NCBI GenBank assembly: GCA_026873275.1
Contig: JANTUC010000008.1
Location: 1,899,068 to 1,963,067, forward strand
Direction of reading: 5' to 3'
DNA from: Pseudopithomyces maydicus
Lineage: Eukaryota > Ascomycota > Dothideomycetes > Pleosporales > Didymosphaeriaceae
DNA: 64,000 bases
Shown: positions 22,303 to 35,156 of the stretch, in pieces
Layout: every line of letters starts with the position of its first letter
Position numbering within the stretch: the stretch's first letter is position 1
Notes under the pieces: generated by a model
Database searches by the model: none
Told to the model about the DNA's origin: nothing
What the model saw: only the letters and a program-made list of their open reading frames with translations
Program-made: the position numbers and the translations under genes

Positions 22303-23594
22303 CTAGCAAGCGTTGATGTCTGCATCAGTGAATACGCAAGTATCACTGGCGCCTTCGCTGACAGACTTTGGCTCGTTTCCTGGTGTTGTCCCCTCGAATT
22401 CCTCGCAAATCTTCTTGGTACCAGTGATGCAAGAGTTCGTGATCTTAGCAGTGTCGCCAAAGTTAGGGTTGATGCCAACTGTTCAAAGTCAGTTCGTAAA
22501 TCCAATCGCAATCGTGATGATATCTTACTGAGAGTGGATGTTCCACCACTAGCCTTCACACCGTCAAGAATGACATGGCGTTCGGCGCTTTCTTTACAGT
22601 TACCACATGAGCGGTAGAGCTTGCCGAAGTTATCAACGGTAAAGCCTGAGACCTTGAGAGTTCCGCCACCGTTGTGCTGGAGAACTTTATCCTCTGCTCC
22701 GCTGGCTCCACCTCCGGTAATGGTTGTTGTAGCACCCGCTGTTTGCTTCTTGATGGTAAAAGCGTCCTCACAAACAGCTTCCCACCAGACATTCTCGAGA
22801 GTGCACGAGCCTTGGCAATGGACGCCTTCCTTCTGGTTGGCGCCGATGATGACATTCTTGAGTGTGCCGCCTTCTTGGATGTCAAACACTGCATCAGAAT
22901 CATCGCCCTCGGACTGTCCACTACACTGAACTCCGCGATCGAAGGTCATCCCCTTACCATCGAAAACGCCTGTAATCTTCATGGGTTCGGAAAGAGTGCT
23001 TTGTCCAGCAGAAGCTGGCATGGTACCTGTGGATGTGGAGTTGCCTGATGAACTGGAGCCTCCAGAAGAGGAGCTTCCAGAAGATGATCCTCCAGAAGAG
23101 GATCCTCCAGAAGAACTTCCCGAAGACGAGGCGGGTGCGGATGCAGCACTGGATTTAGAAGGCTTCTCGGAGGCTTCTGGTGGCGAGAAACCCGTCGCAG
23201 ATGCAGAAGCGCCATCATCCGTAGCGGTAACAGATGGAACATCGTCAGTTGGAGTTGGAGCACTGGATCCTCCCTCTGTCGCTGTCTCCTCTGATGCAGC
23301 GGAAGTTTTCGAGGACTTCTTGTCGCCTTTAGTTTTGGTTGACTTCTTATCGTCTTTGTCCTTGTCCTTGTCCTTATCATCATCCTTCTTATCTTTATCT
23401 TCGTCATCTGCGCGGACGTCAAGTGTGACTAAGAATTCTCGCGCGACGTTGCCTGAAGCTGCTCTGGCTTGGTTGGCAATGGCACGGTCACCGCCTAGCC
23501 CAGTACGGCCGACAACATGGACATTGCGAGGAATGGCTTCTGCAGCAGAAAGAATGACTGCGACCGTAACAAATGTGGGGATTGAAAAATGCAT
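22303..23594 (-). CDS. Secreted PL3 pectate lyase with long low-complexity linker
   Basis: Two exons (23594-22529 and 22478-22303) with a 50-nt intron give about 413 aa. Splicing replaces an otherwise frame-shifted tail with the expected C-terminus (SCITGTKKICEEF ... FTDADINAC). The N-terminus MHFSIPTFVTVAVILSAAEA is a signal peptide. Residues ~60-100 form a Lys/Asp tract and ~160-200 a Ser/Gly tract. The last ~215 residues are a PL3 beta-helix: FDRGVQCSGQ, NVIIGANQKEGVHC, VWWEAVCEDAFTIK and FGKLYRSCGNC are diagnostic. PL3 enzymes cleave polygalacturonate by calcium-dependent beta-elimination during plant tissue degradation. Most fungal PL3 proteins are about 240 aa, so the ~170-residue spacer is unusual. 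No lesions are seen. Confidence 0.92.
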
Positions 23595-25034
23595 AGTTGT
23601 AAAGATTGGTGATAAAAAGCCTTGCGCAGCAAATGAAGGACGAACCTAGAATGGAACCGTGGCTAGCACAAGACAAGAAAAGAATGTCGCAAAAGAAGAA
23701 AAACAAGTGAATGTTGCCTGTGAGGGTGAAGAAGAGGAATTCCGGAAAGCGTTGACGAGACTTATAATGTTTTCTGGTGTGGCTGATATGAGTGCACATG
23801 TGGCGGTTAGCAGCGCGAAAGCATCCCTGACAGTTTCCACGATAGATCAAAACAGTCGTCATCAAAACGAACTACTGCTCCATCGCATATCGCCGAGATG
23901 ATGCCAGAGAGATCTTGAAGACGAAAAGGGAAAAGACTGAGCATTGCCCCGGTTCGTATATGTTTACGCAAGCGATAGTGCGATGAGCAATTAATCGGAG
24001 GCACACTAGTAGTTTCATAGTTAAATCGCTCTCTTAGGGGCCCTATAAGATTGTTCGAGAAGTTTCGATTTTGCGGCCCTTCTGTCTCCACAGGTTTCAA
24101 TTTTGTGGACCCCTTGCGCAGGTGTTTCAACGGTCACGTGACTTTCAATGTTTCAAGATTCGTGTTGTAGAGAGGGAAAGGATATATAGACAAATAAAAT
24201 ATTCGAGAAAGAATCAAAATATTGATAATTTCTGAGTGCTTTGAAGAATGTTCTGGGTGAGAGGGTCAGGATGTTGTGTATTGGAATTCTTATCAACCGG
24301 TCGGTATATGAATTTAACAACGTGAACGCTACGGAAACGTACTTAAAATCTACAAGATGTGACGATATCTGACAATGTATGTACTTGTCTCTCCATATTC
24401 GCAGTCAGAATTAGTTACCGCCCCCCGGGAGTTTTAACCAGTTCAACACTTTGATAGATATTCGGAAGCTTTATCACATTAAAAGCCTTACATATCACAG
24501 AACCAACAATATTGGATTTATTCCATACCCTTAAAAGTTGTATACCTGCAGCTGTCATGGTGTTGTAATGTGTTCAGCTGCGCAGATCAAGTGACACGCG
24601 CACCCCTGTCAACTGATCTGCGCCGTAGAATGATGCAGTTTTATATCGGAAACTTTTGATAGCCCTGCAATAGAATGTCAAGTAGTTGGTGTTGGCCATA
24701 GTTTAAGGGATGAGCGGTGATCATGACCTTGTCCTACGCTGGTGACGATTTAACATACAACGCTGAGTCTAATAGAATATATAAAATACTAATGCCCGAA
24801 ACTTGCTTTTATAATATTATCTCTTACAACATTATTGTCTGATGAATTGTTCTGCTGGGTCTTTTTCTATACTCTCAACGAGAACATATCTAATTCTAAA
24901 AAGAGCTAGTTATGAAAATCCATCTGTCCCATCCACGGCCGGCCAATAGTCTCTTCCACAACAAGATCGTTTGATACCCCATAATTTTCTTCAAATTCGC
25001 AGCAAATTGCACGATGCGTGTGACGCAAAACATG
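23595..25034. other. 1.4-kb intergenic region
   Basis: Contains the pectate lyase promoter at its left end and the 3' flank of the chitinase relic at its right end. It is AT-leaning. No gene is seen. Confidence 0.4.
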
Positions 25035-28000
25035 CTATGCCCCGTTGTTGGGTGGATCGTAGGCATCGGCATACCTGTATGGTGGGGGATTACCACCGTA
25101 GTAAGGATCCACAGCCAGAAGGACAAAACCAGGATCCAAAGGTGCGATAGCACTAGGCCAGCATTTATTCTCCCATAAACCATCATCTCTGTTGATCTGT
25201 GGAACAGGCTCCCAGCTCGCGATCGAGAATTGTGGTAAGTACTCGACGGTAGCCGAAAACAAAGTATAAGTAGCTGTCTTCGTTGTCGCCGGCTTTCCTG
25301 TCTTAAACGTGGTTATAACCGTCTGCTTCGCAAGATCTTGGGCCATTTCGTCTTTGAATTCCTTTTCCCTATCGAAAGATTGCTCGATAGCTGGCCTGAA
25401 ACAAGCACCTGACCACATGCTACCTGCGCCTCGATTTTCGCTTTGTGGAACCCACCGCATTAGCTGTCCCGCTGCAGATGTGCCGCCTTGGAACCAGATT
25501 GGGTCATTGGGACCCTTGAGAAAGTCTCTAAGAAATGAAGTTTTAGCAGTTGGTTCCCTTTAGCTAAGCAGTGTACCTACCCAGGAGGAAATTCATCCCT
25601 ATCACAAAACTTTTCGTCACGATGATCTTCGTGCATCCAGTCGTTACCTGAATGTTCCCTCGACCATATAGACGTCATTATCGCATTGGCTATTACAAAA
25701 AAGGTCAATATTAGTACAGATCAAAATATACAAGAGGCTATCTTACGTCTATATTTTGAGGTAGCGGCCAATGGATGACAAGTCAGCGTTGACCAGCTTG
25801 GGTTTCGAGATATAGCCGACCTATAATGGTAACAAGCCTGAGACCAAGTTTTGCGACACGTCGTTGTAACTAATAATGGTCTTGGATTTACAAAGGTAAG
25901 TGAGGCTATGCAATGGTTCCTTCGATTAGTATATTTCTCAATGGAGAATCGAAATGGGGAACTTACTAATCACATATTGTGTAACATGAGTGGCACCGTT
26001 TTTACATTCTTGTTTTTGCCATGCATTCTTGCCGTGTCCCACGACTTTTCCTTCGTTTCCACGCTTGATCTGGCATTTACGTGTCGTTTTTTTGGGGGTC
26101 TTGGGTTTCGACAATGATGGTTTTCCTCGATCGCTTTCATGTGGGTCGCCGCTATCCCCTTTTTTCCGCTCCCCTTTTTGATCCTCTTCGGCTCTTTGAA
26201 ACTTGTAATCCCATCAGCAAAGTTGTTGAGAATACCGAATAGTTTTTTTATATCGTCGGGAACCAATTCTGTGCCTCCACAAGGTGCAAGCCACCACGAA
26301 AGCGCACCCTCAGGATCTTCTTCCTCTAAATAAAGGTAGGCAGCCATCTGGGCGGCGGTTGCAGCCATATCTATGTTTCATTGTCAGTTGGCTAACTCTT
26401 GAATGTTGGGCTCAACCATCATGGAACTATACAATGAGACATACCTAGACCAGCATCAAGAGCCTTACCAACAACGGGGATAAACTGTGCACCAATATCG
26501 AGAACAAACTGCAATGAGGACATCAGAACATAACAGCTGATCTATTTGTAGAAGGTCAGTTCAATGTTGTGAAACACTCGAGAATTGAATGAATTTACCT
26601 GAGCAATCATGGGCATTGCTTCGAGCACAGTATCGGCGACTTCATTCAGAACCCAACTGTCACAGAGACATGCTCCTGGAGTAATCCATCCGCCTGGTAC
26701 CCTAGTCCAAGGTATGCTTCCGTCTGGATTTTGGCTCCGACTTATGCAGCCATAGTTGGTTGTCCTACCGGCTTCCTTGCCTTCCTCCACCTTACTGTGA
26801 AAGAAGACCCGAAATTAGTATCAGATGATTTCAGGGTTGATTTTGGAAGAGACTTACGCGTTGCAAAAATTTCTACACTGTGCAACGCTACGATCATCAT
26901 TCGAAATACCCTTATAGAGTTCGCATGTGCCTCTGAAGTATTTGTCTCTGGAAGGACGGGAATCCCATTCTTCATCAGAGGGCGCATTTGGGTAGCCATC
27001 TTCATCAATTACCTCATCGATGACTGGTGGAAAGCATACATCCTCTGGACAATAGCCATACTTACAAGCAAATTGGCAAAGCCGGTTGAGATCAACGTCT
27101 GATGGTATCCAGGCTTCAACATCACCATCTGACTGCACCTTGGGAAGGTCTCTCAATTTGCCGACGTCTGTGCACGTGCATAGCGTTTCGAGACAGAATC
27201 CAAAGCTGCAGGAGAATGCACAGAGACTTGAGGTATTGATAGTGTCATCCTCACCAGAGACGCATCCTTTGCCGGACTTCGGTCTGTCGGGAATATGTTC
27301 CATTTCGTCACCGGAGAAAGCTTGTAGATCCACGGCCCAGTCAATTGTGCCAGCAAAATTATAGTTCTGCCACATGATTCTCCGCGAGGTTTTGGTGCTT
27401 TCATCCATGTATGAGATATAGTCATCTGATCAATGAATAGTCAGCGATGTCCTGTCAACGTCCCTCCTAGTGTCGCCCGTTCATCGATATGGTAATACAG
27501 ACCGTTGTATATCATAACATTCGAGTTCGACTGAGCGTCATAAAAGGCCCGTATCCCATTGCGCATAATCAATTCATTGATTTCTGCCTGCGCAAGGTAG
27601 CCACTTGTATTCGTACAACGACCAGGGACCGCGTCTGATCTTGAGCGACTTCCTGTAAATTCGCACATTGCACTCCAGCAACCCTTTTAGCCATACGAAA
27701 TGATCTTCCATAGCTGGACTCTCCAACAAATATCTTATTGTTTGGAACGCCGGCTTTCGTAACTGATTGTCCGAATGAGTCTCAGAACAAAAGATGAAGA
27801 GGCAAAGACCACTTACTCATTGCCAGAGCATTAGCGGTTTCTGTAAGATTGACTATTGTCATTTGATTCAGCACACTGGCATGAGTCTCATCACAGCACT
27901 TGCTAGCTTACCATGACTTCTGATACATTTCCCAGAGTCGCACTGATCGAATGAGTTCGGATTACCGTAATCCCACTCTGTGTTAATCAAATTAGCTACA

Positions 28001-30628
28001 CAGCGGGATCACAAAGTGGTTTATTGCCCTATCAGGGAACTTACGTCCGTGAAGGTCATAGCTATTAGTGGAATTGTGTTAGCAATACACCAGACGAATG
28101 ATGGAAGTAGAGATGGCGTACGTCATGTAAACAATGTAGTCAATGACTTTCGCTATTCTGTCAATAGGAAAGGCCTTCAAATACCAATACGATGCCGGAG
28201 CAGCTATTGATACTGACTTCGATCCCATCTGCTGCTTGAGTACAGTAAGGAACTTGAGGTAATCAAGGCCATCCGTTTTCAAGCCAAGAATCGCGCCATC
28301 CGTCTCGATGTCCGGGGCCTGACTTGTTAGTATTCTTGGAACCCACGCAGAGAATCGTGGAACCTACGCCTGGGTACTCCCAATCAATATCAATCCCATC
28401 GATACCTTCATCCTCAGCGAACTGTGCAATATTTGCAGCGAATATGTTCCGGTTGTTAATTATTGCGTTACGCATAATTGTTGCGCCAGGGTTCTCTGTT
28501 GAATAAGCCTATCTACTAAAAGAGACTATGCGTTCAACATCTGTAAGATTCTTAAAGTTAGCCTATTGCTTATGTTCGTCTTTTAGAATAACTTTAAATG
28601 TCTTCGGATCGATTTCAGCAAATCCCCAATGTATATGTGTGTAATTTCCCGTGTTGGCACTTTTGGCTTTGAGCCAAAGACAGTAACGATTCATATTCCA
28701 GGACTCATAATCTCCAATTCTTTGAAACTCTTGGGGAGAGTCCTGAGTTTAACATTTAGTGATAATGGTATGGTTAGATTTCTGAAACACTTACCGAGAT
28801 GAATTTGATTTCATTCCCACAATTCGAGACGCAAGTATTCTGAAAGCCTTTCTTAACAGCGCCAGGTCCTGCACCTTCAGGAGTATGAATGGAACAATAA
28901 CCTGGGAAGATTCCACAATATCCCCAGTTGCTACAGCATGCTTTGAGTGGGCAGGGGTTAAGATCTGCCAACGATGTGTTGTGATCTGTCAAAGGTGGTG
29001 TATTGGGCACCAGCGGTCCACATTCGGTCTGATGCTGTGTAAGTACTTGATATTCTGATTCCAACCCCCTACAGTACGTAGGATACAAAGGAAGCTCGAA
29101 TACGCAAAGCCCTTTTCAAACGGGATTATATGAAGTGTGTAATCTCAAGCAAGAAAAGAAAAGTCAAGCTTACGCCTTGTTGAGGTGGTGGCATTGGTGC
29201 ATAACCATCCGACACGCATAGATTATACCCTAACAACATGTCTTCACACACGGTCCATGCCCAGGTCTTTCCTTTGTTCCACTTTTCAAGTTCTCCAACA
29301 GTGACTCCATATCGAGTTGCTAAAGTAGAGCATGTATCTCCGTGAGTTATCAGATGGGTGGCGCAGACTCCATCAATGCCAGGTTTTGGTGGAGTGATAT
29401 TAGTCGAAGGCAATTCACCAGCGGAGCAACAGACAAACGGTGTCGATCGCAAAGATGAACACAGGTTTGTCTTCGGATTATACTTCACGAAATTCGAGTT
29501 AGTAATACCACATCGTTTTACAAGAGAGGGACATGTATCGTCCGTGGCAACTGTAATGTAGCTGCAAATCGCACGTTTACCGTATTGTTCACGCTGAGAC
29601 TTTGCTGATAAGAGCTGACTGTCCGGATCGGTAGACATGTGAAAGCTACGTCGATGTAATGCAGACCCGTTTCCACTAAAAGTGCTGTTCTGGAGGACCG
29701 TGATTGAAAGCACAGTAGCGCTCTGCATCATGCTTGCCAAGCTTAACCGACCAGGGGAGAAACATTGACCTTTACTCCATTGTCTTATGGTATCTTGCAC
29801 AGTCTCAAGGTTATTTCCCACGGTCACCCCAAAGACATATTCGGAGTTGGTGTTATTGGCCTCACAAAATTCGGCGACGAGAGTTGATCGTGGTTGTTTG
29901 ATAAGCTGGTCCCTCAAAGCTTTCAGCGATAGTTGTACAGTGCCTTTTCCGAGCTGACGCCCAATGAACACTGCCGCAACGGTATCATTGTAGTATGAGA
30001 ATACTAATTGTTCGTCGCAATTGTCAGGCGCACCAAAGAACTCTTGTATACCGGCTAAAAGAGCTGTAGCCTGCTCGCTGTTTCTACCGGCTATTTCTGG
30101 ACCTTCAGTGTAGATTTTCGAGTGGCCTTTGGCTAGGACACTAGAAGAACTACATGCTGGCTCGGCCTCTAACCGAGTGGCAGCCAGAGTGATCTCCTTC
30201 TTTGGGTTTTCCATACGGCTGATCCTTTGGGATTTCAGAGGTGGAATGTGACCCAACGTGCAACTTCGAATCAGTGTTGTAGATTGAACATCGGTCAAAG
30301 ACTGAGAGATGGCGAACTGCAGTAACCTGGTTCGTAGGAAGAATGTCAGTCGTGTAGCGTGTTAATTGAGCTGATTTTTATCGTACATTGGCCGGGAGCA
30401 TCGACGAAGACGCTTTGTGGAAAAATAGGTAATCCAGCTGTGAATGTTTGTATAGTCCGTACATGGAAGTGGGCAGTCGTGTTGGTCCGGATAGTAGGTG
30501 TTGATGTCGGCGATTGGTGAAGGATCCCCGTCTGATACAGGACCGAGGACTTGTGTGCCATCGGGACCGATTGCTGCTCTAGCAAACCCACCGGCGAGGA
30601 GAGTTAGAGATAAAACCAAGGTTCTCAT
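25035..30628 (-). pseudogene. Relic of a large LysM/hevein/GH18 subgroup C chitinase
   Basis: About ten short exons on the minus strand cover a full subgroup C chitinase. In order: signal peptide (MRTLVLSLTLLAGGFARA), an N-terminal region with DCPLPCTDY, two LysM domains (about 29580-29200), a hevein-type chitin-binding domain (CPLKACCSNWGYCG), GH18 with intact catalytic DGIDIDWEYP (about 28375-28405), Cys-rich repeats and the conserved C-terminal region ending at 25035. Splice junctions mostly join in frame. Lesions: TAG at 28563-28565 and 28509-28511, each where the family has Trp (TGG to TAG, a CpA-to-TpA change on the plus strand); a one-base frame change at the T run near 27683-27686; and another at 26156-26165. 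The family is related to yeast killer-toxin alpha subunits and hydrolyses chitin outside the cell. The stops precede the catalytic site. Confidence 0.88.
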
Positions 30629-31454
30629 TTCTCCCAAGATCATATGCTATGAGAATGAAAATGGATAATCGAGTAGGTCACGAAGATTGGTGTGACACCG
30701 AAGTCTCTGTGGTTAGGGACCGACAGCAGTGGACTGCGCACCCAATGAATTCAAGCTTGCTCAGCTCGTTGTAATTAACCACATGATGATCCATAGCTCC
30801 TAGGGCTAAATCCTATGACTCGAATACAGCAGAAATCTAACCAGAATTTCGCTTCGGAATGGTTTATACCGTGCCAAAAAGTGTCATAATAATTGTTCAT
30901 GCATCATGTGGTTACTCCTTGGTGACGACCCACAACATATCCTTGAAAAACTCCGAATGCATATCTTTGTATTTACAAACTTCTTGCTACAAAATGGCAA
31001 TGCGCCAGAGATCCGGCGGTCATGTTGGACATCTCTTGAGCTAGTATTCGTTCTTTCAGCAAAGTGATTGGACCATCTTAGGTCAGAATCATGGTCGATT
31101 AAAGACGGCTCCCAGAAGATAATGAAAATCTGAATTGTTATGGTTGAAGATGACCTTTGAGAATGGTGTGACGAACGATGCCTAGTGTACTGTGCCGCCT
31201 GGGCGCGTTCACTAGAGGCAAAAGTCGCTTCCTCAACGACCGAGCTTAAGCGCATGATATTACATGTTGAGTACCAAATAGCCTTTGAAGGATTTAGCCG
31301 GATGCGCTTTCACGGGCGTTGTGGGTCGTGAAAACTCTTGGGAAATTTCAGGGAAAGAAGCGGCTTGGGGACATTATTCTCTTTCCTACGCTCCCTCGAA
31401 TCATTTTTGCAACCTTTTGACGTGTATACCCTTTCTCAATTTCTATACTCAATT
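30629..31454. promoter_or_regulatory. Divergent upstream region between chitinase relic and surface-protein gene
   Basis: An 826-bp interval between divergent start codons that must contain the promoters of both genes. No specific sites were identified. Confidence 0.4.
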
Positions 31455-32296
31455 ATGCGCGTCTGGTATTTCCTTCTTACTGTCGTTAGTACCGTGGTAG
31501 CTCAGTTCACAGAAACGACCCAAGTAACCGCCAAAGACACCGAGGTGTCTGTAAGCACGTCTAGCCCAAGGCCAGCAAGTCTACCAACAACATCAATTGC
31601 AATCTATACGCCGCCTGTCGCGACTATAGACTCGTGGCTATGCGCCACGGAAAACTTCTCCGACTACCTAAACCCACCAATGCCTACCGGAAACCTGCTG
31701 GACAATTACTATGATCATTCTGATGCGATCTACAAAGAATGCGAGGACAAGCTGCCTAAACCTTTTACGACATTTCCTGCATGTCCCTCCATTGCTAAAG
31801 CTAGCTGGTGCGCGGTAAGTAAGAGTTTGTTCAACGCAGTGAGTCATTACTAAAGCAATACAGTACGTAGTAACGTCCATACATGTGTACTCATATTGAG
31901 CATCCACTTTTCAGCTTGAAGCTTTGCTGACGTTTGTTTCTCATCAGAATATCTACAGCTATCCCCAGCTCAAATATTGTCGAGTTCCGCTCCTATACCC
32001 GGATCGTATCATCTTGGTGGACCGCACACAGTTCTATGCTGGCCGATCTCAAAGAGGGTTGTCCCAATACATGGAAAAGGACCAAGATAGACATGCCTGG
32101 TGGTGAGATATGGCTAAATGCAACAATAGCTCTCGCGGGCTGTGCTGAAGAGGAACACCAACAGAACAATACTCCTGTTGCTGACCCAATGCCGTCGCAA
32201 TCAAGTTTTGCTCCCATCGCCGGTAGTTCTTCCTCCGCAGCCAAAGTCAGTATTTTAAACGCGGGACTGGGCTTTGGAGCAATTCTGATGCTCTGA
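31455..32296 (+). CDS. GPI-anchored-type surface protein (splice junction unresolved)
   Basis: Exon 1 begins at 31455 with a signal peptide (MRVWYFLLTVVSTVVA), a Ser/Thr-rich segment and a Cys-containing domain (DSWLCATENFSDYL, ACPSIAKASWC). A strong donor GTAAGT lies at 31815. The downstream coding segment, up to the stop at 32296, carries SSWWTAHSSMLADL, a Ser-rich stretch and a hydrophobic C-terminus (SSSAAKVSILNAGLGFGA) of the kind that directs GPI anchoring. The simplest splice, to the acceptor at 31947, leaves the two parts in different frames. Either another exon boundary is used or there is a small indel. This kind of Ser-rich wall protein with paired Cys is common in fungi but has no known function. 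Confidence 0.6.
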
Positions 32297-32849
32297 ATGT
32301 GGATCTGATTGCGATATCTAGGTAGAGGTGTTGGTCATCGTCGCAGGTAGGCAGTAGGTCTCATTCGTAGGTTGGCATTTGTTGCCGATAAATAGACGCG
32401 TTTGGCCCCACCCTATGTTTGTGATAATGCCGATTGATGCAAATAACAGTGGTACACACTAGCTGATGTCAGATTGATCTAGCTAGGTTGCCACGATAAT
32501 AATTAAAAGAACTCGTGGTAGTTCACGATTTGCCAAGATCACTCAGACCGACGGGAGTGAAGCCATACCGAAAGCTTGTCATAAGCGCGCGGCCCGCCCC
32601 TCCGTGCATGTTTAGCTCCCTCCCTGACAACCTACACATGATGTGAAATACACCCCTACAATTCCAGGCATCCAACTCCCCATGCGATGAGTCGTTTCAT
32701 ATGTGCCCTCGATCATTGGTGGTAAAATCGGATCCACTGCCCAGGTGTTGGACACGCTGGACCAGCTTCAAGCGCGCGGTACGCACATCATCCCCGTGTA
32801 AAGCCAAGGGCTTGGCATATGCGAATTCAGATAGACTACCGAGGAAAGT
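32297..32849. other. Intergenic region left of the AT-rich island
   Basis: Normal-composition DNA with no supported gene. Confidence 0.4.
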
Positions 32850-33722
32850 CGCGCGGATGTGCTCAGTTTTTAGTTTTTTAATTAATATTATAAGAACCTA
32901 TATAGATTATACTAACTCTAGCTAAAGGCAAACTAAATATAATAAATTTAATAATAAAATATACTAAATTATTAACTAAATAAGAGATAGTAAATATAAT
33001 TAATAAAAGAATAAAAAGTATATTAGAATAATAGTATATAGTAAATAATAAATTTTAGTATTATAAAAATTAGAAAGTATATAAAGCTTAAAAAGACTTT
33101 TTTAATATATATTTATTTTTATATCTTTAATTTTCAATCTTTTATTAAATTATTTATTAGAATCTAATTATTATAGTTAAGTAAATATATATCTCTATAG
33201 TAAATAAGGAGGAGGGGAACCTATTTTTATATTAAAATATTAAAAAATTTAATACTATTATTTTTAAAGAACAGTTTAAATAAAAGAATAAAATTTTAAA
33301 TAAAATTAATTAAAGGAATAAGAATAAAGTCTATAAAAAAGAATTTAATAAAATATAAAAATATAAATTTTTAAAAGTCTATCCTACTATTCTAGAAAGA
33401 TAATATAAGTATATACCTTTTTTATTATTTAATAATATTTTTAATAAAAAATAATATTAATTATAACAAAAATAGAGGCTATATTAATAAATGAAATTTT
33501 TTTTAATTAATATATTAAGATTTAATCACTAGTGAGAATAATATTAAATAAAAAAATAATTATAAAAATTTTTATATATAATATAAAGTAAATTATTAAT
33601 CTTCTAATTTTAAAAAAAGAAGAAATAATAGTAATAAGTAAAAAAAGACTTATTAATTAAATTAGTTATTAAAATTTCTAATAATATAACGGCTCTGGAT
33701 TGAAAAGCCGCGCGGATGTGCT
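32850..33722. repeat. AT-rich RIP-like island flanked by a perfect 14-bp direct repeat
   Basis: The sequence CGCGCGGATGTGCT occurs at 32850-32863 and again at 33709-33722. Extending leftward, five more bases match with one C/T difference. Between them lie 845 bases that are nearly all A/T apart from the last ~30, unlike the normal-composition DNA on both sides. The structure fits an inserted, RIP-degraded element with a duplicated target site or a recombined short repeat. No coding motif survives inside. Confidence 0.65.
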
Positions 33723-34350
33723 TTCGACGTCCGAAAGAGGATAGATGAAATCGAGAATGCTCCATTAGTCGTGCGATATTCAAGGTCAATTGCGGCACAG
33801 TCATTTTGCTCAATCCTCTTGTCTACACCTACTCAGCTGACTTCGACATAAATAGCAGCTAAGCCGTAGCCGATGTCACCATTTTCTTTGGACATTGAAA
33901 AAAAAGTGGAACATTAATATTACTGTTCAACCGATTCAGTCCAGTGCACAAACAGCGCCAATTCACATCGTAGATACGCGCTCAAGTTAAGAAGCGTCTG
34001 GCGATGCAATAGACACATTAAATTTCCCCGGGTATGACTCTACCTATCTAGAACAAATAAAAGAGAAGGTCTAGATCATAAGTTAGCCACCACATGCACC
34101 AACTCGCTTCCACAATGAGCTATTGACCATGGAAAGAGTACTACCTGACTGAAGGATTGTCGTTCACGTTGCATAGGTTCTAGGTCCTATAAACTAATGC
34201 AAAGATGGATCAATAACAACTTGCATTGCATGAGATCAATTTCTATACACGAGGAATGTCAGTGCGACGCTATTATGAAGGATCTACGTCGCGTACTTCT
34301 TACAACCTCATAACCCTCTTTCATCAGGAGCACGTATCCCCTTGTTCATC
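33723..34350. other. Upstream region of the LysM gene
   Basis: Normal-composition DNA to the right of the AT island, presumably holding the LysM gene promoter. No gene is seen. Confidence 0.4.
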
Positions 34351-35156
34351 ATGTCGATTATCGTTTACTTGTTTCTCACACTCAATGTTCTCGCCCTCGA
34401 ACTATCGTTCACTGATGGCAACAGAATTCATAAGCGGGCCTGCATTTTCACATGGCCTGCCACAGATGGCGATACATGCGCAACAATGTCCCGTGACTGG
34501 CAACTTGACGAAGCAACATTCAAGGCCATGAATCCAGGCGTTGAATGCTCGAATCTAATTCACAATAAGGAGTATTGCGTCGAATGGGATGGAGAAATAT
34601 CTGTTCCACCCGTTGTCACATCTACTGTAGCATCTACATCAACTACGCTATCTAGCGTGACTGTAGTGACAAAAACATCTTTTTCGGCTATCCCCAGTGG
34701 TCCGACAGTCCCTTCGCCTGTTCAATCAGGAGTCGCTTCTAACTGTATGTTCTAATTAAGCATATTGAGTTTCAACATCCCAGCTGACAATGTGCTTTCA
34801 AGGTGAGAGTTGGTATCTAGTACAGAAAGACGACACATGTGAAGGGATTGTAGACACTTACAAAACATTCACACTGGCACAATTGTAAGATTGGTTAACA
34901 GATCTGTGTTCATACACCATGTACTGACCCTGGATGCACAGCTACATGTGGAATCCTGCAGTGGGCACAAGTAAAACAAACCCCACTTATAATGTCTGCG
35001 GGAGATACTAACAATCAGAATCTAGCTTGCCGATACTTACAGGTTGATGTTTTCGTTTGTGTTAGCGTCCCAGGCGCATCCACGCCGTCACCTACAAGCA
35101 CGAGTACCGCGATGGGAACGACGATGAAAACGACAACGAAAACGACGACGAGCTAG
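34351..35156 (+). CDS. Secreted LysM protein (effector-like), C-terminally truncated
   Basis: Exons 34351-34744, 34803-34884, 34942-34970 and 35026-35156 join in frame to about 211 aa, all with GT-AG introns (branch ATACTAAC in the third). A signal peptide (MSIIVYLFLTLNVLA) is followed by LysM1 (FTWPATDGDTCATMSRDW ... NPGVECSNL), a Ser/Thr/Val-rich linker, LysM2 (WYLVQKDDTCEGI ... FYMWNPAVG) and a Thr-rich tail. The frame stops at TAG 35154-35156, but the same frame reopens into a third LysM. Fungal LysM proteins bind chitin fragments and can suppress chitin-triggered plant immunity or protect hyphae. The role here is inferred. Two LysM domains survive, so the shortened protein could still function. 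Confidence 0.8.

Noticed and set aside
22981..23649. 222-codon plus-strand frame opposite the pectate lyase
   Set aside because: It is the antisense shadow of the Lys/Asp and Ser/Gly linker; the minus strand has the signal peptide and PL3 domain.
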